Below are positions 34,522-46,454 of a stretch of DNA of 64,000 nucleotides, one piece after another (within the stretch, counting starts at the first letter, position 1; each line of letters starts with the position of its first letter). The notes below the pieces were generated by a model. That model ran no database searches and was not told the origin of the DNA. It saw nothing but the letters and a program-made list of their open reading frames with translations. Source of the stretch: Calliphora vicina (taxonomy: Eukaryota; Arthropoda; Insecta; Diptera; Calliphoridae); the NCBI RefSeq assembly GCF_958450345.1, contig NC_088782.1, forward strand, positions 105,554,358-105,618,357, read 5' to 3'. The position numbers and the translations under genes were made by a program.

Positions 34522-37019
34522 TTTAAAAAAATTAATTGGAATAGTTGAGTGCTCAAGAAAACTTGTTGTACGAACAACTGATCACAAAATTAATTAAAAA
34601 ATTTTTAGTGTGACCTGCTTAAAAAAAATTCCCGGTTTTTAGAACAAAAACTATGTTCAGCTAGCTTTATAAATGGTCGTAAGACGAAAAATATTTTTTT
34701 TTTAATCAGGTCTTCAGACGTTAAACAAATGTCCAGTACGCTGCCAGGACCGAGGAGGTTAAGACAGTATGTATTTGAATTCAAAATTTACATTTGATAT
34801 GTTAGTATGTATACCAAATTACATCCAAAACATAATATTAAATTGTTTTTTAAAGTGTTTTACCTACCAACCATACCAAATTTAAAAATCAAAACAATAC
34901 ATTAATCATAAAGACTTGCGAAAGTTGTCATCAGTAAAATCCATTACTAAACTACTTCTGGGTAATTTCAACGGTATATACTACTTATTAATATGACTCC
35001 TAATAAGTTTTTAAAACTATAGGTAAATTAAATCATAATTTAAATTAATAAAAAAAAGTATAAATAAATCCATTTCTTAATTTCTTAATTACATCAATCC
35101 TTAGGAATTATTGAAGTTTTAATCAGTAAAAACTAAAAGCTATTCATTACTAGACTACTATTAAGTAATGCAAAAAGTAGATTATATTCATTACTATGTT
35201 AAAACTACTGGTAGTTTTAATCATAGTTTATATGAATGAATTAAACATAATTAAATCTAGTTCTTTGTTATTAACATAAATCCAAAAATATCTGTGAAAT
35301 AAAGCACAAGCAAATAATAAAAGAGTCTCAATTATCAAGGCAAAGATTTATTTCACAGAGATTTTTCATGTTATTTACGGCTTAATTATTATTATATTTT
35401 TTTTTTGCTTAATTTTTGGTTTGGTACTTTTCTGTTTATATATTATGTATATCTTCTAATTTATTTAGTTTCAGTTTCTTTTGTTAAACAAAAGTAAAAT
35501 GAAAGAAAAAAATAAATAAAACTGAACAAAAATTGTTCAAAAGATTTTAATCATTGAAAAAGACCTTTTTCTTCTCTCGTATATATGTTGGTTCGCCTTC
35601 CTCATTATGTTAAAATTACTGCTGCGTCTTTTATTGAAGTGTGTTTCAAACCCGTCGTGATGGTAATTTAAGACAAATTGAGTTGGTTGTAGGGGAAGTG
35701 GGGTCTAGCTACAGAAGTTAAAACAAAATGTGGTAAAAATTTTAATTATAAAAATATTGCATGTGCCCTATTTTGAGGGGTCTTTGGGCCACTCATGTGG
35801 TGTCTTAGGGGACTGGAAACCTTTGCTGTGTTAGTGTAAAATTATATGTCAATTAGATTTGCCAGTTAGAAATGGCAGATTTATTTTCGAAATATTTTAA
35901 ATCTGCCTTACTTTGCAGTGGTCTATGACCCCCTGGGGATAAGCAATATTTAATTTTTACTTTAGCTTCGGGGAAGTTTTGTTAAGCGTATTATTTCCCA
36001 ATATATATCTTTAAAACTTCCACCTTCAATACTGCACTAATTCGCCTTAAAGTAGGGCATCGCAAATGGTTAAAGTAGTGTTTAAATTAGCTAAATTAGT
36101 TTATTTTAACGTATAAATCAAGCTTTACTTTCATGTTATTTCATTCTTTGTTGTTGTTTATAATTTTGGTAAAATTCTCAACTAAACAAAAAAAAAAGAG
36201 ACGAAATAAAAGTAAAATATATTTCCTGTGATATTTTATGGGGTAGAAAACAGAAATAAACAAAATAAATTTTTAACAAAAAGTTTGTATTTTTTCATTA
36301 TTTGGTGTGACTGGCAACCTTTGCTCTTGAGCATCATTAAAGCCAGCTTGAGGGCATTTACCTTTACTTTTTTTTTTGCGCCAGCGATTTTAATTTAGTT
36401 TATTTTTTGTTAAATTAAGTGTTTGGTACTGTCTTTTTGTTGTGTTTATATTATTTTTTTTTTGCTATTATAAAAGAAAGAAAAAATTGTATACAATCAA
36501 ATTAAAATTAGTCATTGCGTTTTGTTGTTCAGTTTTCGCTTAATTTGAAATTATTTATTTTGTTGGAAGTTTGTTCAAAGATTAACCCATTTAGGGTGGT
36601 AATAATAAACAAGAGAATCGAAAAAATTGGTCTATTACAGATGACGGAAATTCGAATAATTATGTTTTCTTTATTTCCCCACATTTCCCTAAAATGGCTA
36701 ATATTAGCGAATTGCAATGCACTGAAAATTTTTAATTTTTTTTGATTGATTTTAGTATCGAGAGAAAACTATTAAATAAAACAAGTTCTTTTGCTAATTA
36801 TTTCATAAAATTTCCATGGTTTTTTTCCCCTCTAATATCTATAATTATTTGCCATAGTTTAATAGGCGCCTCCAATAACTAAAGCAACACCCACGCGATT
36901 GAATTTCTATATTAAACGTCATTAATGGTTCCAGTGATTTTAGTATTCATGATATTGATGGCACCTTGACAATGCCAAACAGTGGCAAATAAAACAAGAA
37001 AGCGTGTTTCATTCGGCTG
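34522..37019. other. AT-rich stretch with weak core-module traces
   Basis: At about 35690-36070 short pieces (AAATGGCAGATTTATTTTCG, CTTACTTTGCAGTGG) resemble degraded core-module sequence. The rest, including frames at 36515-36745, shows nothing recognisable. Confidence 0.4.
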
Positions 37020-37492
37020 CATAGTGGGGCAGAATTTGAAAATAAATCTCGAATTTCTAAAAGGCTGGTATGATCGGGTTTAAATTTGACATGGGTGTAG
37101 CCAAGGATTTTAAGTTATTGAAATGGGCCCTACAAATAATCCAGGGACACCGCTATGGTGCTCAAAGTAGGGTTTCCCATCCGATTTCAAAGACTTTTAT
37201 ATTTTTGGAAAGCTCTCGAGTAGGTCTTGAAACATGCTTTAGTGTGCTATTTATCTCTTATAAATTCCGAGTTAAAAGCATTTCAAAATTAAAATTTTAA
37301 AATTCTGGTCGTACTTTTGGACCGAATGATATCGAATTTTTTTTTTTTAGCTAGACAACTAAATTACCATAACATACAAAAGATTTCAGAGCAGTACCAA
37401 TTATGGATCCAAAAATAAACGATTTTAATTTTAAAAATTCCAAAAATAGAAGATTTTTGCAATTTTTTGGGCGAAAATGTGACTTAACTCTT
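37020..37492 (+). repeat. Core module variant F, copy 1
   Basis: GGGGCAGAATTTGAAAATAA, CCAGGGACACCGCTATGG, TTATATTTTTGGAAAGC, ACAAAAGATTTCAGAGCAGT and GTGACTTAACTCTTT in order, matching 58395-58785 and the reverse complement of 60985-61455. It is cut at its T-tract by the HINE-A that follows. Confidence 0.65.
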
Positions 37493-38176
37493 TATACCCT
37501 ACACCACCATAGTGGGGAGGGTATTATGCGTTTGTGCAGATGTTTGTAACGCCCACCTTAAAGTATACCGATCGACTTAGAACCCCTTTCTAAGTCGATT
37601 AAACGATGTCCGACCCTCCGTCCGTCCGTTGACTGGCTGTCCATGTAAAACTTGTGCGCAGAGTACAGGTCGCAATTTTGCAGATATTTCGATCAAATTT
37701 GGTATATATCATTTTTTCGGCCCAAGGACCAAGCCTATTGAAAATGGCTGTAATCGGTCCATTATTTCACCTACCCCCCATACAAATGTCCTTCCGAAAT
37801 TGGACTTTATCGTTCATAAATGTTTAATTTATAAATGTATATCCACAAATTGCGCTCCAAATAAGTTTTATATATACAAAATTCATGCCACCAAATTTTG
37901 TTACGATCGGTCCATAATTAGTCATAGCTCCCATATAGACCCGCTTCCGAAAATCACATTAACGTGCATAAATCGCTTAAAAATTTTGGTGTACTCACAA
38001 AATTCAACGTTGTTAACTCTCATATAGACATAAATCACACGACCTAATTTCATGGTGATCGGTCCATAATTGGTCATAGCCCCCATATAAGGCCCACTTC
38101 CGAAAATCACTCAAAAATATAAATTATTGATATTTTAAAAGAAAAATGTTTTTGCTCTTTTAGTTAGTGTAGGGTA
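37493..38176 (+). mobile_element. HINE-A copy 5, lacking the 3' stem-loop
   Basis: 5' hairpin TACACCACCATAGTGG within ATACCCT...AGGGTA, GTATACCGATCGACTTAG, a short GTCC run (37610-37630), two internal units with GGTCCATAATTAGTCATAGC, and the 3' subterminal AGTGTAGGGTAT. The stem-loop and tail are missing. A long chance frame across it (37629-38027) recurs with stops in other copies. Confidence 0.75.
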
Positions 38177-38220
38177 TCTTTAAGAACCTTTACGGAGATC
38201 ATTTTAATATAAACAAGACC

Positions 38221-38520
38221 AAGTCACCAAATCATACTTCAAAATAAAAATTTTAAATATTTTTAGGTAAACAAAATTTATTTTTTTTCAATGTTGCTTT
38301 TTTAATCTTTTGGAAAAATTTTTTTTTCTATTTGTTCTTTTGAAAATCTTTTAAATTTTTTTTTTTTAAATTTAAAAATTTTTTTTTTTAATATTAAGCG
38401 AAAAAAACTTTTGGTGAAATAAAAAATTCGAATTAAAAAATATTTTGTCCGATTTTGACCCATTGTATTATATAAGTCGTTGCAAAGGTCTTAGTAATCC
38501 AGCTATAGGTCAAAAATCTT
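38221..38520 (-). mobile_element. HINE-B interior fragment
   Basis: Reverse complement resembles HINE-B copy 2 interior: GACCTTTGCAACGACTTATA and AACAAAATTT/TTTAGGTAAAC near AAATTATGAAGT-like sequence. It has no ends. Confidence 0.5.
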
Positions 38521-40030
38521 GGGATTTGACCTATTTTTTTTTATAAAAGTTTCAACTTTGGAATCAGAAAACTGAAATCAGATTTGGAAACCTTGATCTG
38601 TTCCCTATTTATCCCCAAAGTACTTTCTCAGCCCCGAAGGAAATGTGGATCCTATGTAGTGTTTATAAACCGGTTAACCGGTTAACCGAAAAACCGGTTT
38701 TTCTTCGAAATCTCGGTTTTTTGCGAACCGGTTAATTTAAAATGTTGATTTTCGGTTAACCGGTTTATCCGGTTTTTATCACTCGGTTAACCGGTTTTTA
38801 AAATTTAGGTTTAAAATTAAGAAATCTCATGGTTTTGTGCATTTTTTATATTCATTGTACAAACATTATTGGTTTGATTTGAAACCTAAACTGCTGATTT
38901 ACAATATAAACCTATTTAGATTGATATTTTTAAGAATTACAATGATTCTAAATAGTAGAGGACGATGAGTTTACTTAAAAACTTTTTCAGAATAAATTGC
39001 ACATAATCAAACTATAAAAATTAAATTCCGCAGAATTCTAGAAGTTAAGCAAAATCTTAATAATGATTCATTATAAACTTAGTGATGATTTTACCAAACG
39101 TCAAGTTGAATTTGATGTGCATACCTTCTTTCAATCAATTTGACTTCATTAGTGTGTTTTGTTCTTAAAATTTTATTTTATTATTCATTTCGTTAGCTTA
39201 GTGTACAAAGTCCTTTTCAGAAATAACAACGTTCCAAAATCCATAATTTGAAATATTTTGAAATCTGATAATGGAGTTTTATTAATTATTAGGTATGATT
39301 TATAATGACAAATAATCACAGCTAAGAAGAAGTGCGTTTGCTTCTTATAGGCCCTTTTTTGGGACTTGCTACATTTTCTATTCCATATCAGAAAAATTTA
39401 ATGAATAAACCAATAATTAAAACAAGTATATTATATATTTAGTAACATATTTATACTCAATTCCATTTGACTGAGATAATAATTTTGAAATTTTTACAAA
39501 ATAAAATGGACTTAGCACTTTTGTATATTCATAGGTATTTAATATTAACCATTCCTGACTACTAAAAACTACAAATTTTAAAGCTGTATATACTTTATTG
39601 GACATTTTATGTTTTCTACATATATATGACGGTTAACCGGTTTAACCGGTTTTTTCGATGTCGGTTAACCGAAAAACCGGTTTTCTAAAAAAGCCCAATT
39701 TTCGGTTAACCGACAAACCGGTTTTTTAAAAAGTCGGTTTTTTATAAACACTAATCCTATGAGTAAAATTAAAAAAAATAACTTTTTGTGATTTTCGCTC
39801 CAATTTTTACGAATTGAAGGTTTCCCTTTGACCTTTTGAAAGGTTTCTTACACGTTGTGATTTACAATGTTAATTTACAAGTTTAAAAAACTTTGAAAAT
39901 TTAATTGAGTTTTTTTTTAATAAATAAAGATTTTATTACATATTTATTATTTTAAAACTAAAATTTGTATCAAAATTTTAATAGGATTGCAAATATGTAT
40001 TAGGAACAATTTGATCCACATTTATTTCGA
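38521..40030 (+). repeat. RepR copy 1, split by hAT-N
   Basis: Outer parts 38521-38656 and 39754-40030 match the uninterrupted copies at 40085-40500 and 60420-60860: GACCTATTTTTT, CCCTATTTATCCCCAAAGTA, CCCGAAGGAAATGTGG, then AAAAAACTTTGAAAATTT and AAGATTTTATTACATATTTA. Class unknown, non-coding. Confidence 0.7.
38657..39753. mobile_element. hAT-N, non-autonomous, with ACCGGTTAACCGGT subterminal repeats
   Basis: Terminal inverted repeat TAGTGTTTATAAA (right end TTTATAAACACTA). A perfect 8-bp duplication ATCCTATG flanks it (38649-38656, 39754-39761). Each end carries many copies of the palindromic words TTAACCGG/CCGGTTAA (38668-38795 and 39632-39724). The interior shows no intact transposase. 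The empty site is visible in RepR copies 2 and 3. Confidence 0.88.
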
Positions 40031-40084
40031 ACTAATTTTTTTGGTTTACATACGATACAAACAAATTTCAAATAGCTTTGCGTA

Positions 40085-40500
40085 GAAGATTTGGGTACAA
40101 AAAATCGTTCCTAAGCCCTTCGGAATTTGACCTATTTTTTATAAAAATTACAACTTTGGACCACATGTTCTAAAATCCCAAAGCTGGAATCAGAAAACGG
40201 AAATCAGCCTTGGAATCCTTGATGTGTTCCCTATTTATCCCCAAAGTATTTTCCCATCCCCGAAGGAAATATGGAGATTTTTGAGATTTTCGCCTAATTT
40301 TTATGAATTGCGGGATTCCCTTTGTGTTTTAGAATGACAAGTTTAAAAAACTTTGAAAATTTCATTGAGTTTTGCTAATAAATAAAGATTGTATTACATA
40401 TTTATTTTGTTTCTAAAACTTAAATTTGTATCAAAATTTTAATAGGATCGCAAATATTAGGAACAATTTGATCCACATTTATTTCGAACTAATTTTTTGG
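40085..40500 (+). repeat. RepR copy 2
   Basis: Follows copy 1 closely in the same orientation, with ACATGTTCTAAAATCCCAAA, CCCGAAGGAAATATGGAG and AAGATTGTATTACATATTTA. It is an uninterrupted copy that serves as empty-site reference for hAT-N. Confidence 0.68.
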
Positions 40501-41629
40501 GTGCAGAAAAAGTTAATTTTCGGTCTAACAAAAAAATTCAAATCAATATCTCAATTAGATTCAAAAATATTCCACTTAAAAACTTCGTCCTTTAAAAATA
40601 TTCTACATATGTTTAATTATTAAAAGTCTTCTATAAATTTTTTAATTCTTAAAAAGTTTATACATTTTTGAAAATTAGGTGCAATTTCTTACACTCTGAT
40701 ATATAATTTGTATATCCTATATTTTTCAGAAGTCTCATTAATGTCTTCAAAATACATAACTCACAGTAATTAACTTCATCTTGTATCTAGTATTATCAGA
40801 TTTTTGGTAATGCAGTAGCTGGCAATGCAGTGCACAATAATATCAAATATTTGTAATTTTAAAGCATTTTGTTTGTTTCAGCAATTATATGTTTGTGTTC
40901 ATAAGTTCTCTATGAAGCTGTCAAACTAATATTTTATGAAAAATTTCTCATAATTTTTAACCTCCACTGTAGCTCATCATCATCATATACATACATATAT
41001 TTTGTATTTTTCTTATATATTTTTTATTTCTATTTAAATAATTTTCTGTTTTTACTGATAAGCGGCTAATAGGCAGAAAATTATTCAACTTGTAGATATT
41101 AATTTTTTTTATATCATTTGTTTTTTTTATTATTTATTTATTATTTATTCACACACAACTTAAAGATGAACTAAATTGTTTATGCATAAATTTAATAAAG
41201 TGATATAGATAAAATGAAATAAAAATAAAAACATAAATAAACAACTAACAACTTTTGAATTTAACATATTAAATAAAAATTTTGTTAAAAATAAATGTAA
41301 GAAGTAAGTGATTTTGTTTTTTGTTAAAAAGACAAATTATGTTAATGACAAATCGTGAGATAGTCACTTGTAAAGATAATAAAATAAATTACCATAATAA
41401 AAATCAAAAATCAAACATTTATTATATGAAATGGTTGTTGGTGTTGGTTTAGAAGGTAATTTACCACAAAATGTTTAATTTTTTTTAGAAAAAGATAAAC
41501 AAGAAATGTTAATATGTTTACAAGGAAATTAATATGTAGAGTGAATTTATTTATGTGTCAGTATAAATTGTTAATAATTTTCCATAAAATTTCAATTATG
41601 TAGATGATATTGATAACAAAAAGTGTTTT
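40501..41629. other. AT-rich stretch without recognised feature
   Basis: Only simple A/T-rich sequence and short chance frames. Confidence 0.5.
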
Positions 41630-42151
41630 TATACCCTACACCACCATAGTGGGGGGTATTACGAGTTTATGCTGATGTTTCTAACACCCACCTTAAACGG
41701 ATCGACTCAGAATCATTTTTCTGCCTGGCTGTCCATGTAAATTTGTGTGCAAAGTACAGGTCGCAATTTCGAAGGTATTTAAATAAAACTTGTCACATTA
41801 TTATCTGCGGCCCAAAGACGAAGCCCATTGAAATATCGATCCATTATTTCATCCACATTATTTCCATACAAATGTCCTCCAGAAATATGATTTTATTGAC
41901 CACAAATGCTTGATTTATATTGATATCCACTTCAATTTTTCCACAAATAAGTTTTATATACAAACTAGAAAGAAATCACGCGACCAAATTTCATGGTGAT
42001 CGGTTCATAATTTGTCAGAGCTCCCATATAAGGCCCACTTCCGAAAATCACTCACAAAAAAAAAAAATAATTGAAATTTTAATAGAATAATGATTTTCTC
42101 ATACTCAGTTGTCGGGCTTAACCGACTATGATTTCTTACTTGATTATTTAT
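41630..42151 (+). mobile_element. HINE-A copy 6, diverged
   Basis: 5' TATACCCTACACCACCATAG...GGGGGGTAT, a mostly deleted tetranucleotide run, AGCTCCCATATAAGGCCCAC, and a 3' end with stem-loop-like AGTTGTCGGGCTTAACCGACT and tail TTTCTTACTTG. Many indels make it look older than the other copies. Confidence 0.65.
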
Positions 42152-42244
42152 AAAGAAAATTTTAATGTATATTCTAGTCTAAACTGCCTTTCCTACGATA
42201 TAAGAATGAGCCCTTTATTCTTAGCTGTTGATATTTGATACAGT

Positions 42245-42790
42245 TAGTTGACATCTTAAAGATCTACGATTGCAAAAGATATGACATCATAGAAATCTGA
42301 CATTAAGCTAGATCTTGAGATCATAAAGATGTAGGATTGATATTAACCTTTCACTTATGACGTGAAAATTTTTGACATAGTCACAGATGTGGTGTAAATT
42401 TTACACCTTAAATTTTTTGCAAAAAATTTTACTTTTAAAAACATTTTTTCGTTACAATTTGCTTTTCAAAAATAAGATACAACAATTTTAATTTAAAAAA
42501 ATTAAAAAAAGAAAGCAAAATGTTATTTGAAACAAAAATCCAGGCACTTTATTTCGAAAACCTTTTTGATAAAACTTTAAAAAAATGAAGAGAGGGTGTA
42601 AAATTTACCACCACCTCATAAGTTAAAGGTTAAAATTTGACACCATAAATACCTAAGATTAAAGATAACATTTAACTACATTAAGACCTATGACTGAAGC
42701 TAAAATTAGACATCATTAGGATCTATGATTGAAGCTACAATTTAATAACATAAAGTCATGAAATATTGAAGTTGTGATTAAGACATCAGA
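42245..42790. repeat. Degenerate ~45-bp minisatellite
   Basis: Units approximate GACATCATAAAGATCTATGA plus TTGAAGCTAAAATTT and recur on both sides of the MITE at 42347-42629. Units differ at many sites. Confidence 0.55.
42347..42629. mobile_element. piggyBac-type MITE, 283 bp
   Basis: TTAA on both sides (42343-42346, 42630-42633). The ends CCTTTCACTTATGACGTG and, reading inward from the right, CCTTTAACTTATGAGGTG form a terminal inverted repeat. GGTGTAAATTTTACACC lies inside the left end. It is inserted in the minisatellite. No coding. Confidence 0.7.
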
Positions 42791-42804
42791 GAGTCCTACA
42801 CACA

Positions 42805-43080
42805 AAAGTGGATTAAATCTTTTATTTCTAAGCGGATATTTCGATTTTAACAAAATTTTACATGGATACAGAAGAGGTGTAATTGTGTTAAAGTTTTGAA
42901 TTTGGATATTTAAGGTGGGCGCATGGGGCCCCCAAATTGAGCGACATGAAAAATTTAAACCGATTGTAAATTTTTGTGTTCGATCCGATTTGAAGGATTT
43001 TAATACGAAGAGTCTTCCAATATGAACTTCCGAACTTTGACAGCTGAAAGTGGCCATATTTTTGGAGCTACGTCTGTGAA
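42805..43080 (+). repeat. Core-module-like fragment
   Basis: CTTTTATTTCTAAGCGGATA, AACAAAATTTTACATGGATA, CAGAAGAGGTGTAATTGTGT and GGGGCCCCCAAATTGAGCGA follow the order of the core module with heavy divergence. Confidence 0.45.
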
Positions 43081-43181
43081 ATTGGCTGTCATTTATTCAT
43101 TTAGCGTTTAGCAACACCTGCAAATAATAAAATTGTTTTATCAAATTGGAAGTTCTGTTCGTTTTTCATCAAAAAAACATC

Positions 43182-43585
43182 TTCAGCCATGAGGCCCATT
43201 TCTGGATGAATGATTACGTCAACAAACAAAAATTGTCGAATTTGTTATGATACCAATCCACATGAGATCCAATAGCGTCCAAAGCATCCCGAAAAGTCAC
43301 TGTTTGGTGAGGATTTTTGATCGGTCCACATTTCTTTGATAACAACGTTGAGGCCATCACCGTCAACGGCGAGAGTTATAGGTCGATTATTACCAACTTC
43401 CTTTGGCCTGAATTGTATAAGATGGACACCAACGACATATTGTTTCAACAGGACGATGCTACCTGCCACACAGCTCATTTCACATTGTGGGGCTAGGTGA
43501 TGTTAACTGGTCACCGACATCGCGCGATTTGACCCCGTTAGACATTTTCTTGTGTGTTTTTCTGAAGTCGAAGGCCTGAATTATT
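43182..43585 (+). pseudogene. IS630/Tc1/mariner-superfamily transposase fragment
   Basis: From 43182 it reads FSHEAHFWMNDYVNKQKL (the family pattern has DEAHF.L.G.VNKQN), then with frameshifts HPEKSLFGEDF, AITVNGESYRSIITNFLWPE, and DILFQQDDATCHTAHFT, where QQDGATCHTA is the second catalytic block. NW(S)PTSRDLTPLD.FL-like sequence follows at about 43505-43560. It covers only the catalytic half, the N-terminal DNA-binding domain is absent, and at least three frame breaks exist. It differs from the mariner relics M1-M4. Confidence 0.75.
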
Positions 43586-43655
43586 CGGCAGATTCTCATT
43601 TAGTTAGTTAGTTGGTTCGTTAAAATTTGGAACTCCATATTAGATTTTAACCACT

Positions 43656-44088
43656 AAAGCTGGGTTTCCGAATACACCGTAATCGGCGCCGATAACGAAA
43701 ACTGAAAAACGTTGGTGTTCGTCACCGTCTCGTTCCCGAATTGTTTTCGTTGGTTGCGTTGCTGCAAAAAACAGAAACGAAATTATTTTTTAATTTTGGA
43801 TGTCCCACATTAAATAGAACTTCATTATTTTTGAAAAATCTATTATTTCTTCCAATAAAGAAAATTTTTTTTTTATTCATTTTGATTTTCTTTAAATTTG
43901 AAATAAAAAAATAATGAAAATAATTTCGTTCCTATAGCACCGAAAACAACCTACTTGAAGTTGTTTTCCTTCCGGCCCCAAAAGACAAGTTTTTCGTTAC
44001 TGATCGGTGCAGTTTCGTTCCCAATTTTCGTTGCCGATTTCTGATTTCGTTTTCGGTGGCAATTACGGTGTATGCGGAAACGTAGTTT
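43656..44088. mobile_element. 433-bp TIR element (MITE)
   Basis: The left end AAAGCTGGGTTTCCGAATAC, then ACCGTAATCGGCGCCGATAA, is mirrored by the right end, which reads inward AAACTACGTTTCCGCATAC and ACCGTAATTGCCACCGAAAA: about 45 bp of imperfect inverted repeat. No clear target duplication and no coding sequence. Confidence 0.65.
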
Positions 44089-44126
44089 AAGGTGTCGCGA
44101 CATGTCGTTTAAAAGGTTTTATTGTC

Positions 44127-45339
44127 ATATCGAGCCCTTAGCGCCAAATTATCGTAAGCGACATTTTTAAAATTTTTGTTTTATTGCAGAAATTAAAATT
44201 TTATGGACCGACTGATGTTTTAGCGTTCTCAGAATATCAAAATTGTTAATAACATCAAAAATATAGGGGGTAAGATTTTATCGTAAGTCAATGTTTATTA
44301 ATTTTATAGTAAGCGACACTCAGTGGTATAGAAAAAAAGAGGGAAATAAATCTGTAACTTCTAAATGGTTAGATTGGTTTGAATGAAATTTCACGTGCGC
44401 AAAGAAGAAGTGCTGTCGAGTTTAAGTTTTGAACGTGGACCTCATGGGCCCACCAGGGATTTTCTCCAGTTTTCCTTTATTGAACTAACAACACATGTGT
44501 GTGTCAAATGGAAAAATAACTGTTTAAAAATAATGACTAAGTCCAAAGTTATATGCATTTGAATTTAAAATTTTTTTAAAAAGCAATTTTTCGCTATTTT
44601 TTTGGTAAAAAAGAACTTTTTTTCTTTTTAAGTTATCGCAAAAAATTTCTAAGAGGATGTATAAGGAATTTATACTTTCTGAAAGCTAAGTTTTCATAAA
44701 ATATTTTAAATGAAAAAAAATTAAAAATTTTTGTTACCGAGGGGACCAGGTCCATTCAAAAAACACCAATTTTTTTATGTAAAATTAAACTTTAGGGCAA
44801 AAATTCTCAAATCGCATATCGATATGAAAATAAAATAACCGATTTTAAATGGCCCAATATGATTTTAATTAGTTTGTGAAGGATTCCGATAACCCCGACC
44901 CTGGTATGGATACTAAAAATTACCATTTTTTGGAATTTTTCAACACTTTTTTTGGGAATTGCGGGATTGCTGATAATAAATTTCAAAATTAGTTTTTATT
45001 TTTCCATTTTAAATAGAAAAATCTACATAACTGTGAAATTTCATTAAAAACTATTTATAAATAAAAATTTAATTTCAATTCGAAAAATTTTTATCTATGC
45101 AAAAATTCAATAAAAAACATTTTTTGTCATATTTTTCTATAAAGTATTCCATGAATTTTTAATTGTCAAAAGTTATAAATATTTGTGAAAAATAGACAAA
45201 TAGCTTGAACGAAATTGTATTATATCGCATCATAATATTTTTAATTCTATGTATAAATTTCAAAATAATCAAAAAAAACCTTCTCCTGTAAAATTTGTGT
45301 TTTGTTGCTTACGATAATTTGGCGCTAAGGGCTCGATAT
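44127..45339. mobile_element. TIR-E copy 2
   Basis: Ends as in copy 1 (ATATCGAGCCCTTAGCGCC both ways, one mismatch at the inner right). The flanks can be read as TA duplication. Compared with copy 1 it lacks about 260 bp between CCCACCAGGG and ATTTTCTCCAGTTTTCC. Identity elsewhere is high, suggesting relatively recent activity. Confidence 0.82.
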
Positions 45340-45896
45340 AATAAAATAAATTTTATGATTTGATGTTCCGAAAAATGTTTCTAAGGGCGGTTTTTTCACT
45401 TGAAGATCAAATGCCAATTAATACTCCAATTAGTTAATCTAAAAATAAATTTAATCAAACGTTAACCCACTTTGATATTTTTGGGTTCTATTTTATGTAA
45501 AAAGTACCAAAAATAAGTAAAATTTTTACTCCTTAAGGGTTTTAAATCCCTTATTATATCTATGATTAGTTGTTCAAGAAAAACATACGGTTCTTAAAAA
45601 GTACTAACAAACATAGTTTTTACATGTTTTGTCCCCCAAAATCTTCAAAAAAGTACCAAACACCTTATCATCCTGTAACATGTACTAAATAATCTAATGT
45701 TAATCCATTTTGATGTTTTTGGGTTCTAATTTAAACTTCCTAGTATTGACAAAAACAACGTCAGAAAATGTCACATTTTGTTATCAAAACAGTGAGTAAT
45801 TTATGAATAAAAAGAAGTAGCTGGTTGTGTGTTGAGAAAATAAATTGAAAAAATTCTGAAAAATCAAATTGAAACAAAAAAATCTATTCAAATAAT
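45340..45896. other. Unassigned spacer with a weak direct repeat
   Basis: GTTAACCCACTTTGATATTT (45461) and GTTAATCCATTTTGATGTTT (45700), each followed by TTGGGTTCTA, form a diverged direct repeat. Nothing else seen. Confidence 0.45.
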
Positions 45897-45900
45897 ATAT

Positions 45901-46450
45901 TGTTACGAAATTGCACTTGAATTCAAATATAATGATTTTAAGGGCTGATTTAAAAGTAGCATAATGATTTCAAATAACAGTGCTGTAATAGCAAACTGTA
46001 ACATATCTGTGGGCATTATTAAATAAAAGCTTTCAGTTGACTATTGATCGTAAGTTGGCAACGCTGTATTCGAATATTCAGTTAAAGAACATTGTAGAAA
46101 TAGAGCTTTCTAGATGGTAATGCAGTGTTATAAATAGTGGCAGAGGTTGCAGTCGTTAGTCAGTTTATCAGAGACGCTTTTCGAATAAACATCAACTGAG
46201 TGCCTTAAAGTGTGCTGTGTTTTTCAACTAAATTCGTGTACATTATAAATTGTGTTTGTATTTCTGAGAATTTATAAACGTGTATAAAAAACATTGAGTG
46301 GCTATTTAATTCTGTGGTTGTTGTACATTTTGAATAAATAAAGAGTTGTTACAATTTTTAAACTACTAAACGTCTTTTATTTGCAATCAAAAGTATCCGG
46401 TTTATTTAAAGGAAATAAACCAAACGTTTTGAAAAGGTTAAAACGTAACA
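45901..46450 (+). mobile_element. Solo LTR of a Ty3/gypsy-type element (copy 2)
   Basis: 550 bp from TGTTACG to CGTAACA, flanked by ATAT (45897-45900, 46451-46454). It is the inverted counterpart of 5191-5796, about 56 bp shorter and diverged. It has a TATA box, an initiator-like site and AATAAA (46333-46338) in the proper LTR order. No internal gag/pol/env sequence on either side. Confidence 0.82.
46129..46165 (+). promoter_or_regulatory. LTR core promoter
   Basis: TATAAATA at 46129-46136 and TCAGTT at 46160-46165, spaced as an insect TATA box and initiator would be. Activity is unknown. Confidence 0.5.
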
Positions 46451-46454
46451 ATAT

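Noticed and set aside
37629..38027. 132-codon open frame (plus)
   Set aside because: It lies wholly within HINE-A. The same frame is broken or shortened in the other copies, and the peptide repeats reflect DNA repeats.
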